The position numbers and the translations under genes were made by a program. A stretch of DNA of 64,000 bases from an uncultured Eisenbergiella sp. (lineage in GTDB: Bacteria > Bacillota > Clostridia > Lachnospirales > Lachnospiraceae), in the NCBI GenBank assembly GCA_947598825.1, contig CANQFM010000002.1, forward strand, positions 62,001-126,000, read 5' to 3'. Below, in pieces: positions 35,924-44,139 of the stretch. The notes below the pieces were generated by a model, which saw only the letters and a program-made list of their open reading frames with translations, searched no databases and was not told where the DNA came from. Numbering within the stretch: the stretch's first letter is position 1; every line of letters starts with the position of its first letter.

Positions 35924-36029
35924 ACCGTTAGGTATTCTGCCGCGCCGGTTCGCGGTCTGGTGAAAACGGGAAAGGATTCCGAAGCGGACCGGGCGCATGC
36001 AGCATAGTTTTGCAGGAGAGGCCTCCGCC

Positions 36030-36386
36030 ATGAGAAATGTGAAAATGCGGGATATCTTCCGGCTGCAGGCCGTAGTCGTCCTCTATACGTTTGCCGCCGT
36101 CATCGGCAAGTTCGCCGCCCAACAGACGGGAACAGCCTTTTTCCTCCTTTATGGAGCAGAGATCGGCGTCCTGGGGCTGTACGCCATTTTCTGGCAGCAG
36201 ATGATCAAGCGGTTTGAGCTGTCCGTGGCCTACGCCAACCGGGCGGCAGCGCTGCTGTGGTCTCTGATCTGGGCCGTATTCATTTTCGGCGAACGGGTAA
36301 CGTTCCAAAAACTGTTTGGCGTCGCCCTCGTTATCGCCGGGACTTTTGTGATCAACGGCGGGAAGGAGGGCGCGTCCGATGCCTGA
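36030..36386 (+). CDS. EamA/SMR-type small membrane protein, subunit 1 (ArnE/F-like flippase candidate)
   Basis: 118 residues with four predicted membrane segments, the size of small multidrug resistance and ArnE/ArnF proteins. VAYANRAAALLWSLIWAVFIFGERVTFQKLFGVALVIAGTFVI is the conserved second half of EamA-type units, including the Gly-Glu motif. Two such half-size proteins in tandem (8-nt overlap with the next gene) usually form a heterodimer. In a locus with three polyprenyl-phosphate glycosyltransferases, flipping of polyprenyl-phosphate sugars is a good inference; drug efflux is the alternative. AGGAG at 36014-36018 precedes the ATG at 36030 by 11 nt. Confidence 0.85.
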   Translation: MRNVKMRDIFRLQAVVVLYTFAAVIGKFAAQQTGTAFFLLYGAEIGVLGLYAIFWQQMIKRFELSVAYANRAAALLWSLIWAVFIFGERVTFQKLFGVALVIAGTFVINGGKEGASDA

Positions 36387-36717
36387 TCTGCATTACCTCT
36401 TTCTGATCGCTTCCGTGCTGGTGGCCTCCTGTTCCCAGCTCCTTTTAAAAAAGGGCGCCATGGGCCGGTACGATTCCTTTTGGAAGGAGTACCTAAACGG
36501 CTGGGTGATCTGCGGTTACCTGCTGCTGTTTGGCTCCGTGTTCCTGACGATACAGGGGCTTAAGGGGCTGGATTATCTGAACGCGCCGGTCGTGGAATCT
36601 TTGGGATATGTGCTGGTGCCCCTGCTTTGCGCCGCCGTATTCGGCGAAAAGCTGACGCGGCGCAAATTATTGGGAATAGGCTGCATAGTGGCCGGAATGA
36701 TAGTTTTCTATATTTGA
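36379..36717 (+). CDS. EamA/SMR-type small membrane protein, subunit 2 (ArnE/F-like flippase candidate)
   Basis: 112 residues, four membrane segments. SCSQLLLKKGAM near the start is the typical first-helix motif of EamA/SMR half proteins, and VVESLGYVLVPLLCAAVFGEKLTRRKLLGIGCIVAGMIV the conserved end. Its start overlaps the preceding gene by 8 nt, implying matched synthesis of the two subunits. The last 51 nt overlap, on the other strand, the 3' end of the small zinc-ribbon gene at 36667-36963. Together the pair looks like ArnE plus ArnF; the lipid-linked sugar it would carry is unknown. Confidence 0.85.
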   Translation: MPDLHYLFLIASVLVASCSQLLLKKGAMGRYDSFWKEYLNGWVICGYLLLFGSVFLTIQGLKGLDYLNAPVVESLGYVLVPLLCAAVFGEKLTRRKLLGIGCIVAGMIVFYI

Positions 36718-36963
36718 TGCAGGGATCTGCAACCATTTGGCGTGTTCATACGTCTTTTTGGAGGAGGCGGAAAGCAGAAGGAGTTCTTTGGGGTTCGCGC
36801 AGTGTTCCCGCAGCGTTTTGCGCTCCTCTTTATCCAGATTGACATATTTCATATAAGAGATCTTCAGTTCCGTCAGATGACCCTTGCAGCGGGGACAGTA
36901 GTTTTTATGCCCGTTTAGGATATGGATGCGTTGACAGTATTTGCAATAGTGTATGTACATCAT
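36667..36963 (-). CDS. Small zinc-ribbon-like protein, function unknown
   Basis: 98 residues. Near the N-terminus CKYC (Cys7, Cys10) and CPRC (Cys23, Cys26) form a C4 zinc-ribbon pattern, followed by a basic helical region with Lys and Glu. AAAGGAG lies about 9 nt upstream of the ATG at 36963 on the minus strand, which makes it a convincing gene; a much longer in-frame extension upstream crosses the repeat region of the lysozyme gene and is rejected. Its tail overlaps the end of the EamA gene by 51 nt. Small zinc-ribbon proteins may bind nucleic acid or protein; I do not recognise this one. Confidence 0.72.
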   Translation of the reverse strand: MMYIHYCKYCQRIHILNGHKNYCPRCKGHLTELKISYMKYVNLDKEERKTLREHCANPKELLLLSASSKKTYEHAKWLQIPASNIENYHSGHYAAYSQ

Positions 36964-37149
36964 GGGAATGCGCTCCTTTCTTACACAACCCCGGAGGTTT
37001 TCCGGCGTCAGGATTTTTTGTTTGCCGGTGCCGACTTGTGTTCGTTGTGAGATAATTGTGTCATGAAACCATGAATCCTGCAAGAAAAAGCGTTCGACAA
37101 AATCCGCGCCTGTTTGATAGGGCAGACAGAGAAGTTTGGAGGAAAAGCG

Positions 37150-40100
37150 TTGAAAAAAGAGCAGGGAAAATCCCCAAAAGCGGTGAAAAAAAAGGAAATC
37201 TCCGCCAAAAACGCGCAAAAGGGCGTTTCGGGAAAGCAAAAAAAGGACCGGCTTGTGGTGGAGGATTTTGACCGCAGGGACGACAAGGCCCCGCAAAAGG
37301 GGTCGAAATCCGCGTCCGAAGAATATGGCGGGCAGATGCCTTCCAAACCCGTAACCGTCGGATCGGAAACGCTGGAAATGCTGGATCTGGAAGAATGGCT
37401 GCCCAAAGACGCTCCACAGCAGCCCGACCGCTCTGCGAAGAAGATCTCTTCGGAAAAAAAGGCGGCGCGCGAAAAGGATAGGCAGAAGAAGGGGAAAAAG
37501 GCGGATCAGGAGGAAAGCTTCCTGGATTTCGTGCCCCGGAAGATGACGAAAACGGCTGTAGCTCCCGCCAAAAAAGCGAAGGCGGAGGCGGCCGCGCTCG
37601 AAAAGAAGCCCAAGGGGCGGCCTGTCGTTTCTGAAAAGAAGCCCAAGGCAGAACCCGTCGTTTCTGAAAAGAAACCCAAGGCGCAGCCCGCTGTTCCCGA
37701 AAAGAAACCCAAGGCGCAGCCTGCTGCCCCCGAAAAGAAGCCCAAGGCGCAGCCCGCCGTCCCCGAAAAGAAGCCCAAGGCAGAGCCTGCCGTCACAGGC
37801 AAAAAGCCGAAAGCAGAGGCGGAAAAAGCGGCGCCCGCCCGAAAGGGCGGATCCGGCGGCAAAACGAAGCAGCATTCCTCATGGCTGAAGGAATTTAACG
37901 CCATGGACGCGGTGATCGCTGTGACCGGCGTGGTCGTGCTGCTGGTCGCCGTACTCACCGTGGGCATCTATTCCAGCGCCAGGACTGTGGAAGGCCAGGT
38001 GGCCGCCATGGCGGAAGTCGGGGAAAAAATGGAGGCGATCGGCATTGCCGGCGACAGCGTTTTTACCGCGGTGGCGGACGCCAGGACCGCGGCGTTGGAA
38101 GCGGCCCAGATAGAGGTGCCTGCGCAGGAGGAAAGCCGTCAGGAGGAGTATCAGGAGAAAGAGCTGACGGTAGCGGTGGATGTGGGGTTAAAACTGACTT
38201 CCGTACAGAAGGACTTAAAGATCAAGCTCACCAATAAATCTTCCGGCAAGCTCATCGGCAACCACGCTTTTTCCGTGGAGATCAAAGGGCCGGAAAGCAT
38301 GAACAAGACCGATGAGGATAAAGACGGCATTATTTACATAAGCAGCATTACGCCGGGCGAATACACCGTGACAGTCACGGCTCCGGATCAGATCGACGGC
38401 AGCCGCGCCGCAGGCGTGTCCAGCGTGGTGACGGTAAAGGATAAGATCGAATATAAAAAGATCGACGTGGCGGACGAGGTGAAGTCCGAGGCAGAGGTCA
38501 ATACCGCCAAGGAGGACACGGAGGTCAAGGCCCAGGTGGAATCCGTCAATACGGATACCGTGGAATGGACGACGTCGACGACGACCCCCGTGGAAGGGGC
38601 GGGAGACGACGTTTCTTATGAAGAAGTGCCGAAGTCGGAAATCCCGGAGCCCGGGACGGTGGCGTTTCTGAGAGGCATTGTGGAGCCGGATGTCCCGACC
38701 GCTTCTCAGGCGGCAGTTTTTTCGGCTTTCCCGGCGGGCGTCTATTTTTCGCAGACGACAGTGTCGGGGGAGACGCAGCAGGAAACCCAGTCCCTATCCG
38801 AATCCCCGGCGGAAACGCAGCAGTCTTCCGAGGCGCCGTCGGAGTCCCAGACGGAATCCCCGCAGTCCTCGGAATCCCAGACGGAGCCGTCGCAGCCTTC
38901 CGAGTCCCAGACAGAATCTTCACAGACTTCTGAGTCTCAGGCGGAGACGCAGCGGGAGGAAACGCAGCAGGAGAGCCAGACGACAGAGCCTGTAGAGACA
39001 AAAACGGAGGAAACGCAGACGGCGGAGGATTCGGACGTTAGGATCTCTCTGGAAGCGCCGGGAAGTATCCGGGTCGGGGAAGAAAAACAGCTCAAAGCCG
39101 TGCCGGAGGGAAATTATGATGAGGGCTCGCTGGAGTGGAGCGTATCCTACGACGGCCTGCTCGCGTCCATCGATGCAAAGAGCGGCATCGTCAAGGGACT
39201 GGCCGTCGGCCAGGTGGTCGTGACGGTCAAGGTGAAGAGTAAAGACGGACAAAAGACTGCCTCGGCCACCGGGGAACTGAACGTGACCGCCGGGGAGGAA
39301 GGGTTTAGGCTGGATCCTGTCAATGCCACCGTCAGGGTCGGCGCCCAGCAGACGATCAGCGTGGCGGTCAATACGCAGGCGGATAAAGCCGTGGACTGGT
39401 CCGTTTCAGACGGGGAGATCCTTCGGATCGTAGAATCCGGGGACGATCGTTGCGTCGTGGAAGCGGTGAAGGCCGGCAGCGCCACCGTGACGGCTGTCAG
39501 CAGGGCAGATCAGGACAAAAAGGCGTATTGTGAGATCAAAGCAGCGGAAACGGACGGTTCCGCTCCGTTAAAGGATAAGGACGGCAATCAGCTTTATTAC
39601 CGGGAGAACGGGGAATACAAGCCGGCGACGGCGGCAGATTATTATAAATATGCCCAGTTTTTCCGTCGGAAGAGCAATGGCCAGTATCGCTATACCGGAT
39701 GGCAGAATATCGACGGGAAGCGGTATTACTTCGATAAGAACGGCGTCCCGGTGACCGGCGAGCAGGTCATCCAGGGGATGAAATATGTGTTCAACGCCGA
39801 TGGCAGCCTGCAGGTCAACGGCATTATGGGAATCGACGTTTCCAAGCATAACGGGAATATCGACTGGAATGCGGTCAAAAACGCCGGGGTAAATTTCGTG
39901 ATCATCCGCTGCGGGTATCGGGGTTCCGCTACCGGCGTACTGGTAGAGGACCAGAGGTTTAAGAGCAATATCCAGGGGGCGGCGGCGGCCGGCCTCAAGG
40001 TAGGGATCTATTTTTTCAGCCAGGCGGTGAATGAGATCGAAGCGGTAGAAGAGGCGTCCATGACCATTGACCTGATCCGCAGGTACAGCATTACCTATCC

Positions 40101-40413
40101 GGTCTATATGGATGTGGAAGAGGCCAACGGGCGGGCGGACAAGCTGGACGCGGCCGCAAGGACCAGGGTGATCCGGGCCTTTTGCGAAACGGTCCGCGCA
40201 AGCGGCTATACGGCGGGGGTTTATGCCAGCAAATCCTGGCTCGCTGAGGAGATGAACGCCGGGGAGCTTTCCAATTACAAGATCTGGCTGGCCCAGTATG
40301 CGGCGACGCCCTCCTACGGCGGACGTTACGAGATGTGGCAGTATTCCCGGAGAGGGCAGATATCGGGCATCCCGGAGAAGGTCGATCTCAATATCAGTTA
40401 TATGAGTTATTGA
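37150..40413 (+). CDS. Membrane-anchored GH25 lysozyme-like cell-wall protein with Lys-rich tail, Big_2 domains and choline-binding-type repeat
   Basis: 1087 residues. The cytoplasmic part (1-251) is very rich in Lys and Pro and includes six 11-residue repeats at 151-216. A membrane segment spans about 252-277. The outer part has a Gln/Glu coiled region, a Ser/Glu/Gln/Thr-rich linker (about 540-625), two Big_2 Ig-like domains (about 629-715 and 718-802), a choline-binding-type repeat (YRYTGWQNIDGKRYYF, near 845) and a GH25 muramidase domain (894-1087) with GIDVSKH (Asp896) and MDVEE (Asp988, Glu990). GH25 cuts the bond after N-acetylmuramate. The TTG start at 37150 follows GGAGG by 7 nt; no ATG fits. 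Being membrane-anchored with a long cytoplasmic tail is unusual for a lysozyme. Confidence 0.88.
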   Translation: MKKEQGKSPKAVKKKEISAKNAQKGVSGKQKKDRLVVEDFDRRDDKAPQKGSKSASEEYGGQMPSKPVTVGSETLEMLDLEEWLPKDAPQQPDRSAKKISSEKKAAREKDRQKKGKKADQEESFLDFVPRKMTKTAVAPAKKAKAEAAALEKKPKGRPVVSEKKPKAEPVVSEKKPKAQPAVPEKKPKAQPAAPEKKPKAQPAVPEKKPKAEPAVTGKKPKAEAEKAAPARKGGSGGKTKQHSSWLKEFNAMDAVIAVTGVVVLLVAVLTVGIYSSARTVEGQVAAMAEVGEKMEAIGIAGDSVFTAVADARTAALEAAQIEVPAQEESRQEEYQEKELTVAVDVGLKLTSVQKDLKIKLTNKSSGKLIGNHAFSVEIKGPESMNKTDEDKDGIIYISSITPGEYTVTVTAPDQIDGSRAAGVSSVVTVKDKIEYKKIDVADEVKSEAEVNTAKEDTEVKAQVESVNTDTVEWTTSTTTPVEGAGDDVSYEEVPKSEIPEPGTVAFLRGIVEPDVPTASQAAVFSAFPAGVYFSQTTVSGETQQETQSLSESPAETQQSSEAPSESQTESPQSSESQTEPSQPSESQTESSQTSESQAETQREETQQESQTTEPVETKTEETQTAEDSDVRISLEAPGSIRVGEEKQLKAVPEGNYDEGSLEWSVSYDGLLASIDAKSGIVKGLAVGQVVVTVKVKSKDGQKTASATGELNVTAGEEGFRLDPVNATVRVGAQQTISVAVNTQADKAVDWSVSDGEILRIVESGDDRCVVEAVKAGSATVTAVSRADQDKKAYCEIKAAETDGSAPLKDKDGNQLYYRENGEYKPATAADYYKYAQFFRRKSNGQYRYTGWQNIDGKRYYFDKNGVPVTGEQVIQGMKYVFNADGSLQVNGIMGIDVSKHNGNIDWNAVKNAGVNFVIIRCGYRGSATGVLVEDQRFKSNIQGAAAAGLKVGIYFFSQAVNEIEAVEEASMTIDLIRRYSITYPVYMDVEEANGRADKLDAAARTRVIRAFCETVRASGYTAGVYASKSWLAEEMNAGELSNYKIWLAQYAATPSYGGRYEMWQYSRRGQISGIPEKVDLNISYMSY
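37600..37797 (+). repeat. Six 33-bp in-frame tandem repeats in the GH25 gene
   Basis: Units start at 37600, 37633, 37666, 37699, 37732 and 37765 and encode variants of EKKPKAQPAVP; a degenerate seventh (GKKPKAEAE) follows. Units 3-6 differ at few bases. Copy number may vary by replication slippage without breaking the frame. Confidence 0.92.
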
Positions 40414-40419
40414 TCGATG

Positions 40420-40441
40420 CCGGCGCAGATTCCTGCGCCGG
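40420..40441 (+). terminator. Perfect hairpin after the GH25 gene, weak terminator candidate
   Basis: CCGGCGCAG (40420-40428) and CTGCGCCGG (40433-40441) form a 9-bp stem with a 4-nt loop, 6 nt after the GH25 stop. No T-run follows, so it may only slow polymerase or protect the RNA end. Confidence 0.45.
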
Positions 40442-40485
40442 TAAATCATGTTCCCCCAATCTTTCACACTTTTTCCTGTTTGTGG

Positions 40486-40514
40486 TTGGAAAAGGGAAAA
40501 AAATGTGATACACT
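40486..40514 (+). promoter_or_regulatory. Promoter of the rfbBAC-wzm-wzt operon
   Basis: TTGGAA (40486-40491) and TACACT (40509-40514) are 17 nt apart in an A/T-rich stretch 35 nt before the rfbB start. The upstream A/T-rich context adds support. Confidence 0.6.
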
Positions 40515-40548
40515 AATACATAATATCATGCAGGAGGAAGCGGACTCA

Positions 40549-41634
40549 ATGAGGACTTATCTCGTGACGGGAGGGGCCGGATTTATCGGTTCCAATTATA
40601 TTCATTATATGTTCCGCAAATACGGAGGGGCCATCCGCATCATCAACGTGGATGTCCTGACCTATGCGGGCAACCTGGAAAATCTGAAGGATATCGAGGA
40701 TCTGCCGAACTATACGTTTATCCGGGCGGATATCTGCGACAAAGAAGCGATCGCAAAGATCTTTGCGGAGAACGAGATCGACCGGGTGGTGCATTTTGCG
40801 GCGGAGAGCCATGTGGACAGGAGCATCCGCACGCCGGAAGTTTTTGTGCAGACCAACGTATTGGGGACGGCGGTGATGCTCAATTGCGCGAAAGCGGCCT
40901 GGGAGCTGCCCGACGGGACTTTTCAGCCGGACAAGAAGTTTTTACATGTTTCCACCGACGAGGTTTACGGTTCCCTGGAGGAAGACGGCGGCTATTTTTA
41001 TGAGACGACGCCTTACGCCCCCCACAGCCCCTATTCCGCAAGCAAGGCCGGATCGGACATGCTGGTGAAGGCCTATATGGATACTTATCATTTCCCGGCC
41101 AATATCACCAACTGTTCCAACAATTACGGCCCTTATCAGTTCCCGGAGAAGCTGATCCCGCTGATCATCAACAATGCGCTGCACGGCAGGAAGCTGCCTG
41201 TATACGGGGACGGCAAAAACGTCCGGGACTGGCTGTATGTAGAGGATCACGCCAAGGCCATCGATATGGTGCAGGAGCAGGGGAAGCTGTTTGAAACCTA
41301 TAATGTGGGCGGCCACAATGAGAAGCAGAACATCGAGATCATCCATATCATCCTGGATACGCTCCGGGAGATGCTGCCGGATTCCGACCCCAGGAAGGCC
41401 CTGGTGAGCGAAGAACTGATCAGCTATGTGGAGGACCGCAAGGGCCACGACCGCCGGTACGCGATCGCGCCGGATAAGATCAAGGCCGAGATCGGCTGGT
41501 ATCCGGAGACGATGTTCAAAGAGGGGATCAAAAAGACCATCGCCTGGTACTTCGAGCATGAGGACTGGATGGCGAACGTGACCAGCGGCGATTATCAGAA
41601 ATATTACAGCGAGATGTATAAGACCGAAGAATAG
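40549..41634 (+). CDS. rfbB: dTDP-glucose 4,6-dehydratase
   Basis: 361 residues. GGAGFIG is the NAD-binding loop, [12 protein letters not shown] a family hallmark, STDEVYG the catalytic Thr-Asp-Glu and YSASKAGSD the Tyr-xxx-Lys pair. [14 protein letters not shown] completes the match to RmlB. It converts dTDP-glucose to dTDP-4-keto-6-deoxyglucose, the entry to dTDP-rhamnose and other 6-deoxyhexoses. AGGAGG at 40532-40537 precedes the ATG at 40549; the longer frame from 40417 runs through the promoter and is rejected. rfbA follows 13 nt later and rfbC after that; rfbD is not found in the window. Confidence 0.96.
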   Translation: MRTYLVTGGAGFIGSNYIHYMFRKYGGAIRIINVDVLTYAGNLENLKDIEDLPNYTFIRADICDKEAIAKIFAENEIDRVVHFAAESHVDRSIRTPEVFVQTNVLGTAVMLNCAKAAWELPDGTFQPDKKFLHVSTDEVYGSLEEDGGYFYETTPYAPHSPYSASKAGSDMLVKAYMDTYHFPANITNCSNNYGPYQFPEKLIPLIINNALHGRKLPVYGDGKNVRDWLYVEDHAKAIDMVQEQGKLFETYNVGGHNEKQNIEIIHIILDTLREMLPDSDPRKALVSEELISYVEDRKGHDRRYAIAPDKIKAEIGWYPETMFKEGIKKTIAWYFEHEDWMANVTSGDYQKYYSEMYKTEE

Positions 41635-41647
41635 GCAGGATTTTTCT

Positions 41648-42517
41648 ATGAAAGGTATCATACTGGCGGGCGGGTCCGGTACCCGGCTCTATCCGCTGAC
41701 CAAAGCAGTTTCCAAACAGATCATGCCCGTTTATGACAAGCCCATGATCTATTATCCTCTTTCCACGCTGATGCTGGCGGGGATCCGGGAGATCCTGATT
41801 ATTTCCACGCCCCGGGATCTGCCGGTGTTTGAAGAGCTGTTCGGCGACGGGGAACAACTGGGGCTGTCCATGTCCTATGCGGTACAGGAGGTGCCCAGGG
41901 GATTGGCCGACGCGTTTCTCATCGGGGCGGATTTCATCGGTTCCGACAGCGTGGCGCTGGTGCTGGGGGACAATATCTTTTATGGCCAGAGCTTTTCCAG
42001 GGTGCTGCGGCAGGCCGCAAATCGGGAAAAGGGCGCGACGATCTTCGGCTATTTTGTCCGGGATCCCAGGGAATACGGCGTGGTAGAGTTCGATGAAAAC
42101 GGCAGGGCGCTGTCCATCGAGGAAAAACCGGAGCATCCGAAGAGCAACTATGCGGTTCCGGGGCTGTATTTTTATGACAACGACGTGGTGGAGATCGCCC
42201 GGAATGTAAAGCCCTCTGCCCGGGGCGAGATCGAGATCACTTCGATCAACAACGAATATCTGCGGCGCGGCACGCTGATGGTGGAGACTTTGGGCCGCGG
42301 TTTTGCCTGGCTGGATACCGGCAATCACGACGCGCTGCTGGACGCCTCCGATTTTGTGGCGGCGGTGCAAAAGCGGCAGGGCATGTATATCTCCTGCATC
42401 GAGGAGATCGCCTTCCGCCGCGGATTTATCGACCGGGAGCAGCTTTTGAAGCTGGCGGAGCCGCTGATGAAGACGAATTACGGAAAATATCTGGTGGATG
42501 TGGCCAATGGCCTTTGA
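41648..42517 (+). CDS. rfbA: Glucose-1-phosphate thymidylyltransferase
   Basis: 289 residues. [18 protein letters not shown] is the nucleotidyltransferase signature, [18 protein letters not shown] the thymidylyltransferase-specific stretch, and GDNIFYG the metal-binding Asp loop. It joins dTTP and glucose-1-phosphate to make dTDP-glucose in the cytoplasm. Length equals that of RmlA. It is placed between rfbB and rfbC in the same operon, while a phosphohexomutase that could supply glucose-1-phosphate is encoded at 51665. No anomalies. Confidence 0.96.
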   Translation: MKGIILAGGSGTRLYPLTKAVSKQIMPVYDKPMIYYPLSTLMLAGIREILIISTPRDLPVFEELFGDGEQLGLSMSYAVQEVPRGLADAFLIGADFIGSDSVALVLGDNIFYGQSFSRVLRQAANREKGATIFGYFVRDPREYGVVEFDENGRALSIEEKPEHPKSNYAVPGLYFYDNDVVEIARNVKPSARGEIEITSINNEYLRRGTLMVETLGRGFAWLDTGNHDALLDASDFVAAVQKRQGMYISCIEEIAFRRGFIDREQLLKLAEPLMKTNYGKYLVDVANGL

Positions 42518-42549
42518 TGTGATCCTGCGAAGGAAGAATGAGAGGGAAA

Positions 42550-43110
42550 ATGGGTAGACTGACCGTAGAAACATGTCATATCGAAGGGTTGAAGGTGATC
42601 ACGCCCCAGGTGCATGGCGACCATAGGGGCTATTTTATGGAAACCTATCAGTACCAGGATTTTGCCGCAGTGGGGATCGACCAGGTATTTGTGCAGGACA
42701 ACCAGTCCTCGTCCAAAAAGGGCGTACTGCGGGGGCTGCACTTCCAGATCCAGTATCCCCAGGATAAGCTGGTTCGGGTGCTTCGGGGAGAAGTGTTCGA
42801 TGTAGCGGTGGATATGCGGAAAGGTTCCCCTACCTTCGGACAGTGGTTTGGCGTGGTGCTTTCCGAGGAGAATAAGAAGCAGTTTTTTGTTCCCAAAAAT
42901 TTTGCCCACGGATTTCTGGTACTCTCCGACTATGCGGAATTTGCGTATAAATGTTCGGATTATTACCATCCCAACGATGAGGGGGGACTTGCCTGGAACG
43001 ATCCTGAGATCGGCGTGAAATGGCCGATCCCGGAAGGAATGGAGCCGATCCTTTCCGAAAAGGATCAGAACCGTCCCTGGGGAGCGCTCAGGGAATATAT
43101 GGGAAAATAA
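42550..43110 (+). CDS. rfbC: dTDP-4-dehydrorhamnose 3,5-epimerase
   Basis: 186-residue cupin. RGLHFQ holds the catalytic His64, AYKC the acid Tyr133, and DHRGYFMETY the substrate loop of RmlC. NWW-type end is replaced by PWGALREYMGK but WPIPEGMEPILSEKDQ is typical. It epimerises C3 and C5 of dTDP-4-keto-6-deoxyglucose. The start could be 42538 or 42550; alignment with known RmlC and the AGAGGG before it favour the latter. The expected reductase gene rfbD does not follow; the ABC exporter genes do. A paralogue with a modified active-site loop is encoded at 12614-13189. Confidence 0.93.
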   Translation: MGRLTVETCHIEGLKVITPQVHGDHRGYFMETYQYQDFAAVGIDQVFVQDNQSSSKKGVLRGLHFQIQYPQDKLVRVLRGEVFDVAVDMRKGSPTFGQWFGVVLSEENKKQFFVPKNFAHGFLVLSDYAEFAYKCSDYYHPNDEGGLAWNDPEIGVKWPIPEGMEPILSEKDQNRPWGALREYMGK

Positions 43111-43112
43111 AT

Positions 43113-44105
43113 ATGAAGAAGATCTCCAAGAAAACAGGAATCACCATCTTTACCACTCTGATGGTGATTCTTGCCGCAATTATCCTGATTTATCACAACC
43201 CGCTGGCGGACCCGGCGGACGAGCTGCTCAAAAAGTCCATCGCCTGCGCTCTGATCGCGGCGGCTATCGCAGCCTTTATCCTTTTGTATGACAAGATCAC
43301 CGTGCTGCCGGTGGAGCTTTACCAGAACAGGCGGCTGATCTGGAAGCTGGCCAAAAGCGATTTTAAAAAGCGCTATGCGGGCTCCTATATGGGGGCGTTT
43401 TGGGCGCTGGTGCAGCCCGTGGTGACGGTGGCGCTCTATTATGTGGTATTTGAGATCCTTTTGCCCAACCGCCAGCAGATCGTGTCCGGCGGCGTGATGG
43501 ACGTTCCTTTTGTGCCGTTTCTGGTGGCGGGGTTGGTGCCCTGGTTCTATTTTTCGGAGGCCCTCACCAGCGCTATGACGGCGCTGCTGGAATACAATTA
43601 TCTGGTCAAAAAGGTGGTCTTTAAGATCAGCGTGCTTCCGATCATCAAGATCATCTCCGCCACCTTTATCCATGCGTTTTTTGTGCTGGTGGCGCTGCTC
43701 ATCGCCTGTCTCTACGGCTATTATCCCAGTCTTTATACGCTGCAGGTCGTCTATTACAGCGCCTGTATGTTCATTTTTGTGCTGGCCCTCAGTTATACGA
43801 CCTGTTCCGTGGTGATCTTTTTTCGGGATCTGCAGTCCATCGTCAATATTCTTCTGCAGGTGGGCATGTGGGCTACGCCGATCCTGTGGCCCATCGCGCA
43901 GTTTTCGGACAAAGTGCAGATGTTTTTAAAAATCAACCCGCTGGTCTATATCGTGGAAGGGTACCGCAGCGCGATCTATGGCAGACAGTGGTTCTGGGAG
44001 GATTTTTATTCCACCGTCTATTTCTGGGTCATTACGGTGGTGCTGTTCATCCTCGGCGCGCTGATCTTCAAACGGCTGAAGATCCATTTCGCGGACATCA
44101 TGTGA
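43113..44105 (+). CDS. wzm: Polysaccharide ABC exporter, permease (Wzm/RgpC-like)
   Basis: 330 residues. An N-terminal extension (1-~70) has two membrane segments before the ABC-2 permease proper, which starts at NRRLIWKLAKSDFKKRYAGSYMG, the conserved amphipathic gate helix, and has six segments. Typical Wzm is about 260 residues, so the extra two-helix module is notable. The protein exports a finished polysaccharide on an undecaprenyl lipid across the membrane. It is coupled with wzt 34 nt downstream. Starts further upstream lie in rfbC. Confidence 0.93.
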   Translation: MKKISKKTGITIFTTLMVILAAIILIYHNPLADPADELLKKSIACALIAAAIAAFILLYDKITVLPVELYQNRRLIWKLAKSDFKKRYAGSYMGAFWALVQPVVTVALYYVVFEILLPNRQQIVSGGVMDVPFVPFLVAGLVPWFYFSEALTSAMTALLEYNYLVKKVVFKISVLPIIKIISATFIHAFFVLVALLIACLYGYYPSLYTLQVVYYSACMFIFVLALSYTTCSVVIFFRDLQSIVNILLQVGMWATPILWPIAQFSDKVQMFLKINPLVYIVEGYRSAIYGRQWFWEDFYSTVYFWVITVVLFILGALIFKRLKIHFADIM

Positions 44106-44139
44106 CGGCAGAAACAACGGTCAGGTAAAGGATTGGAAG

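Noticed and set aside
37022-37064. Promoter boxes before the GH25 gene (TTGCCG, GATAAT)
   Set aside because: Spacing of 23 nt is too far from the usual 16-18; no pair with good spacing was found.
37600-37824. Regular 33-nt repeats considered as a CRISPR array
   Set aside because: Units are directly adjacent without spacers and are in-frame coding repeats of the GH25 gene.
36964-37875. Long upstream extension of the small zinc-ribbon gene
   Set aside because: The extension is antisense to the Lys-rich repeats of the lysozyme gene and is Gly/Leu/Phe/Arg repetitive; the good ribosome binding site lies just before 36963.
38678-38995. Arg/Ser-rich small open frames within the GH25 gene on both strands
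   Set aside because: Frame-shifted readings of the Ser/Gln/Glu linker repeats; no independent start signals.
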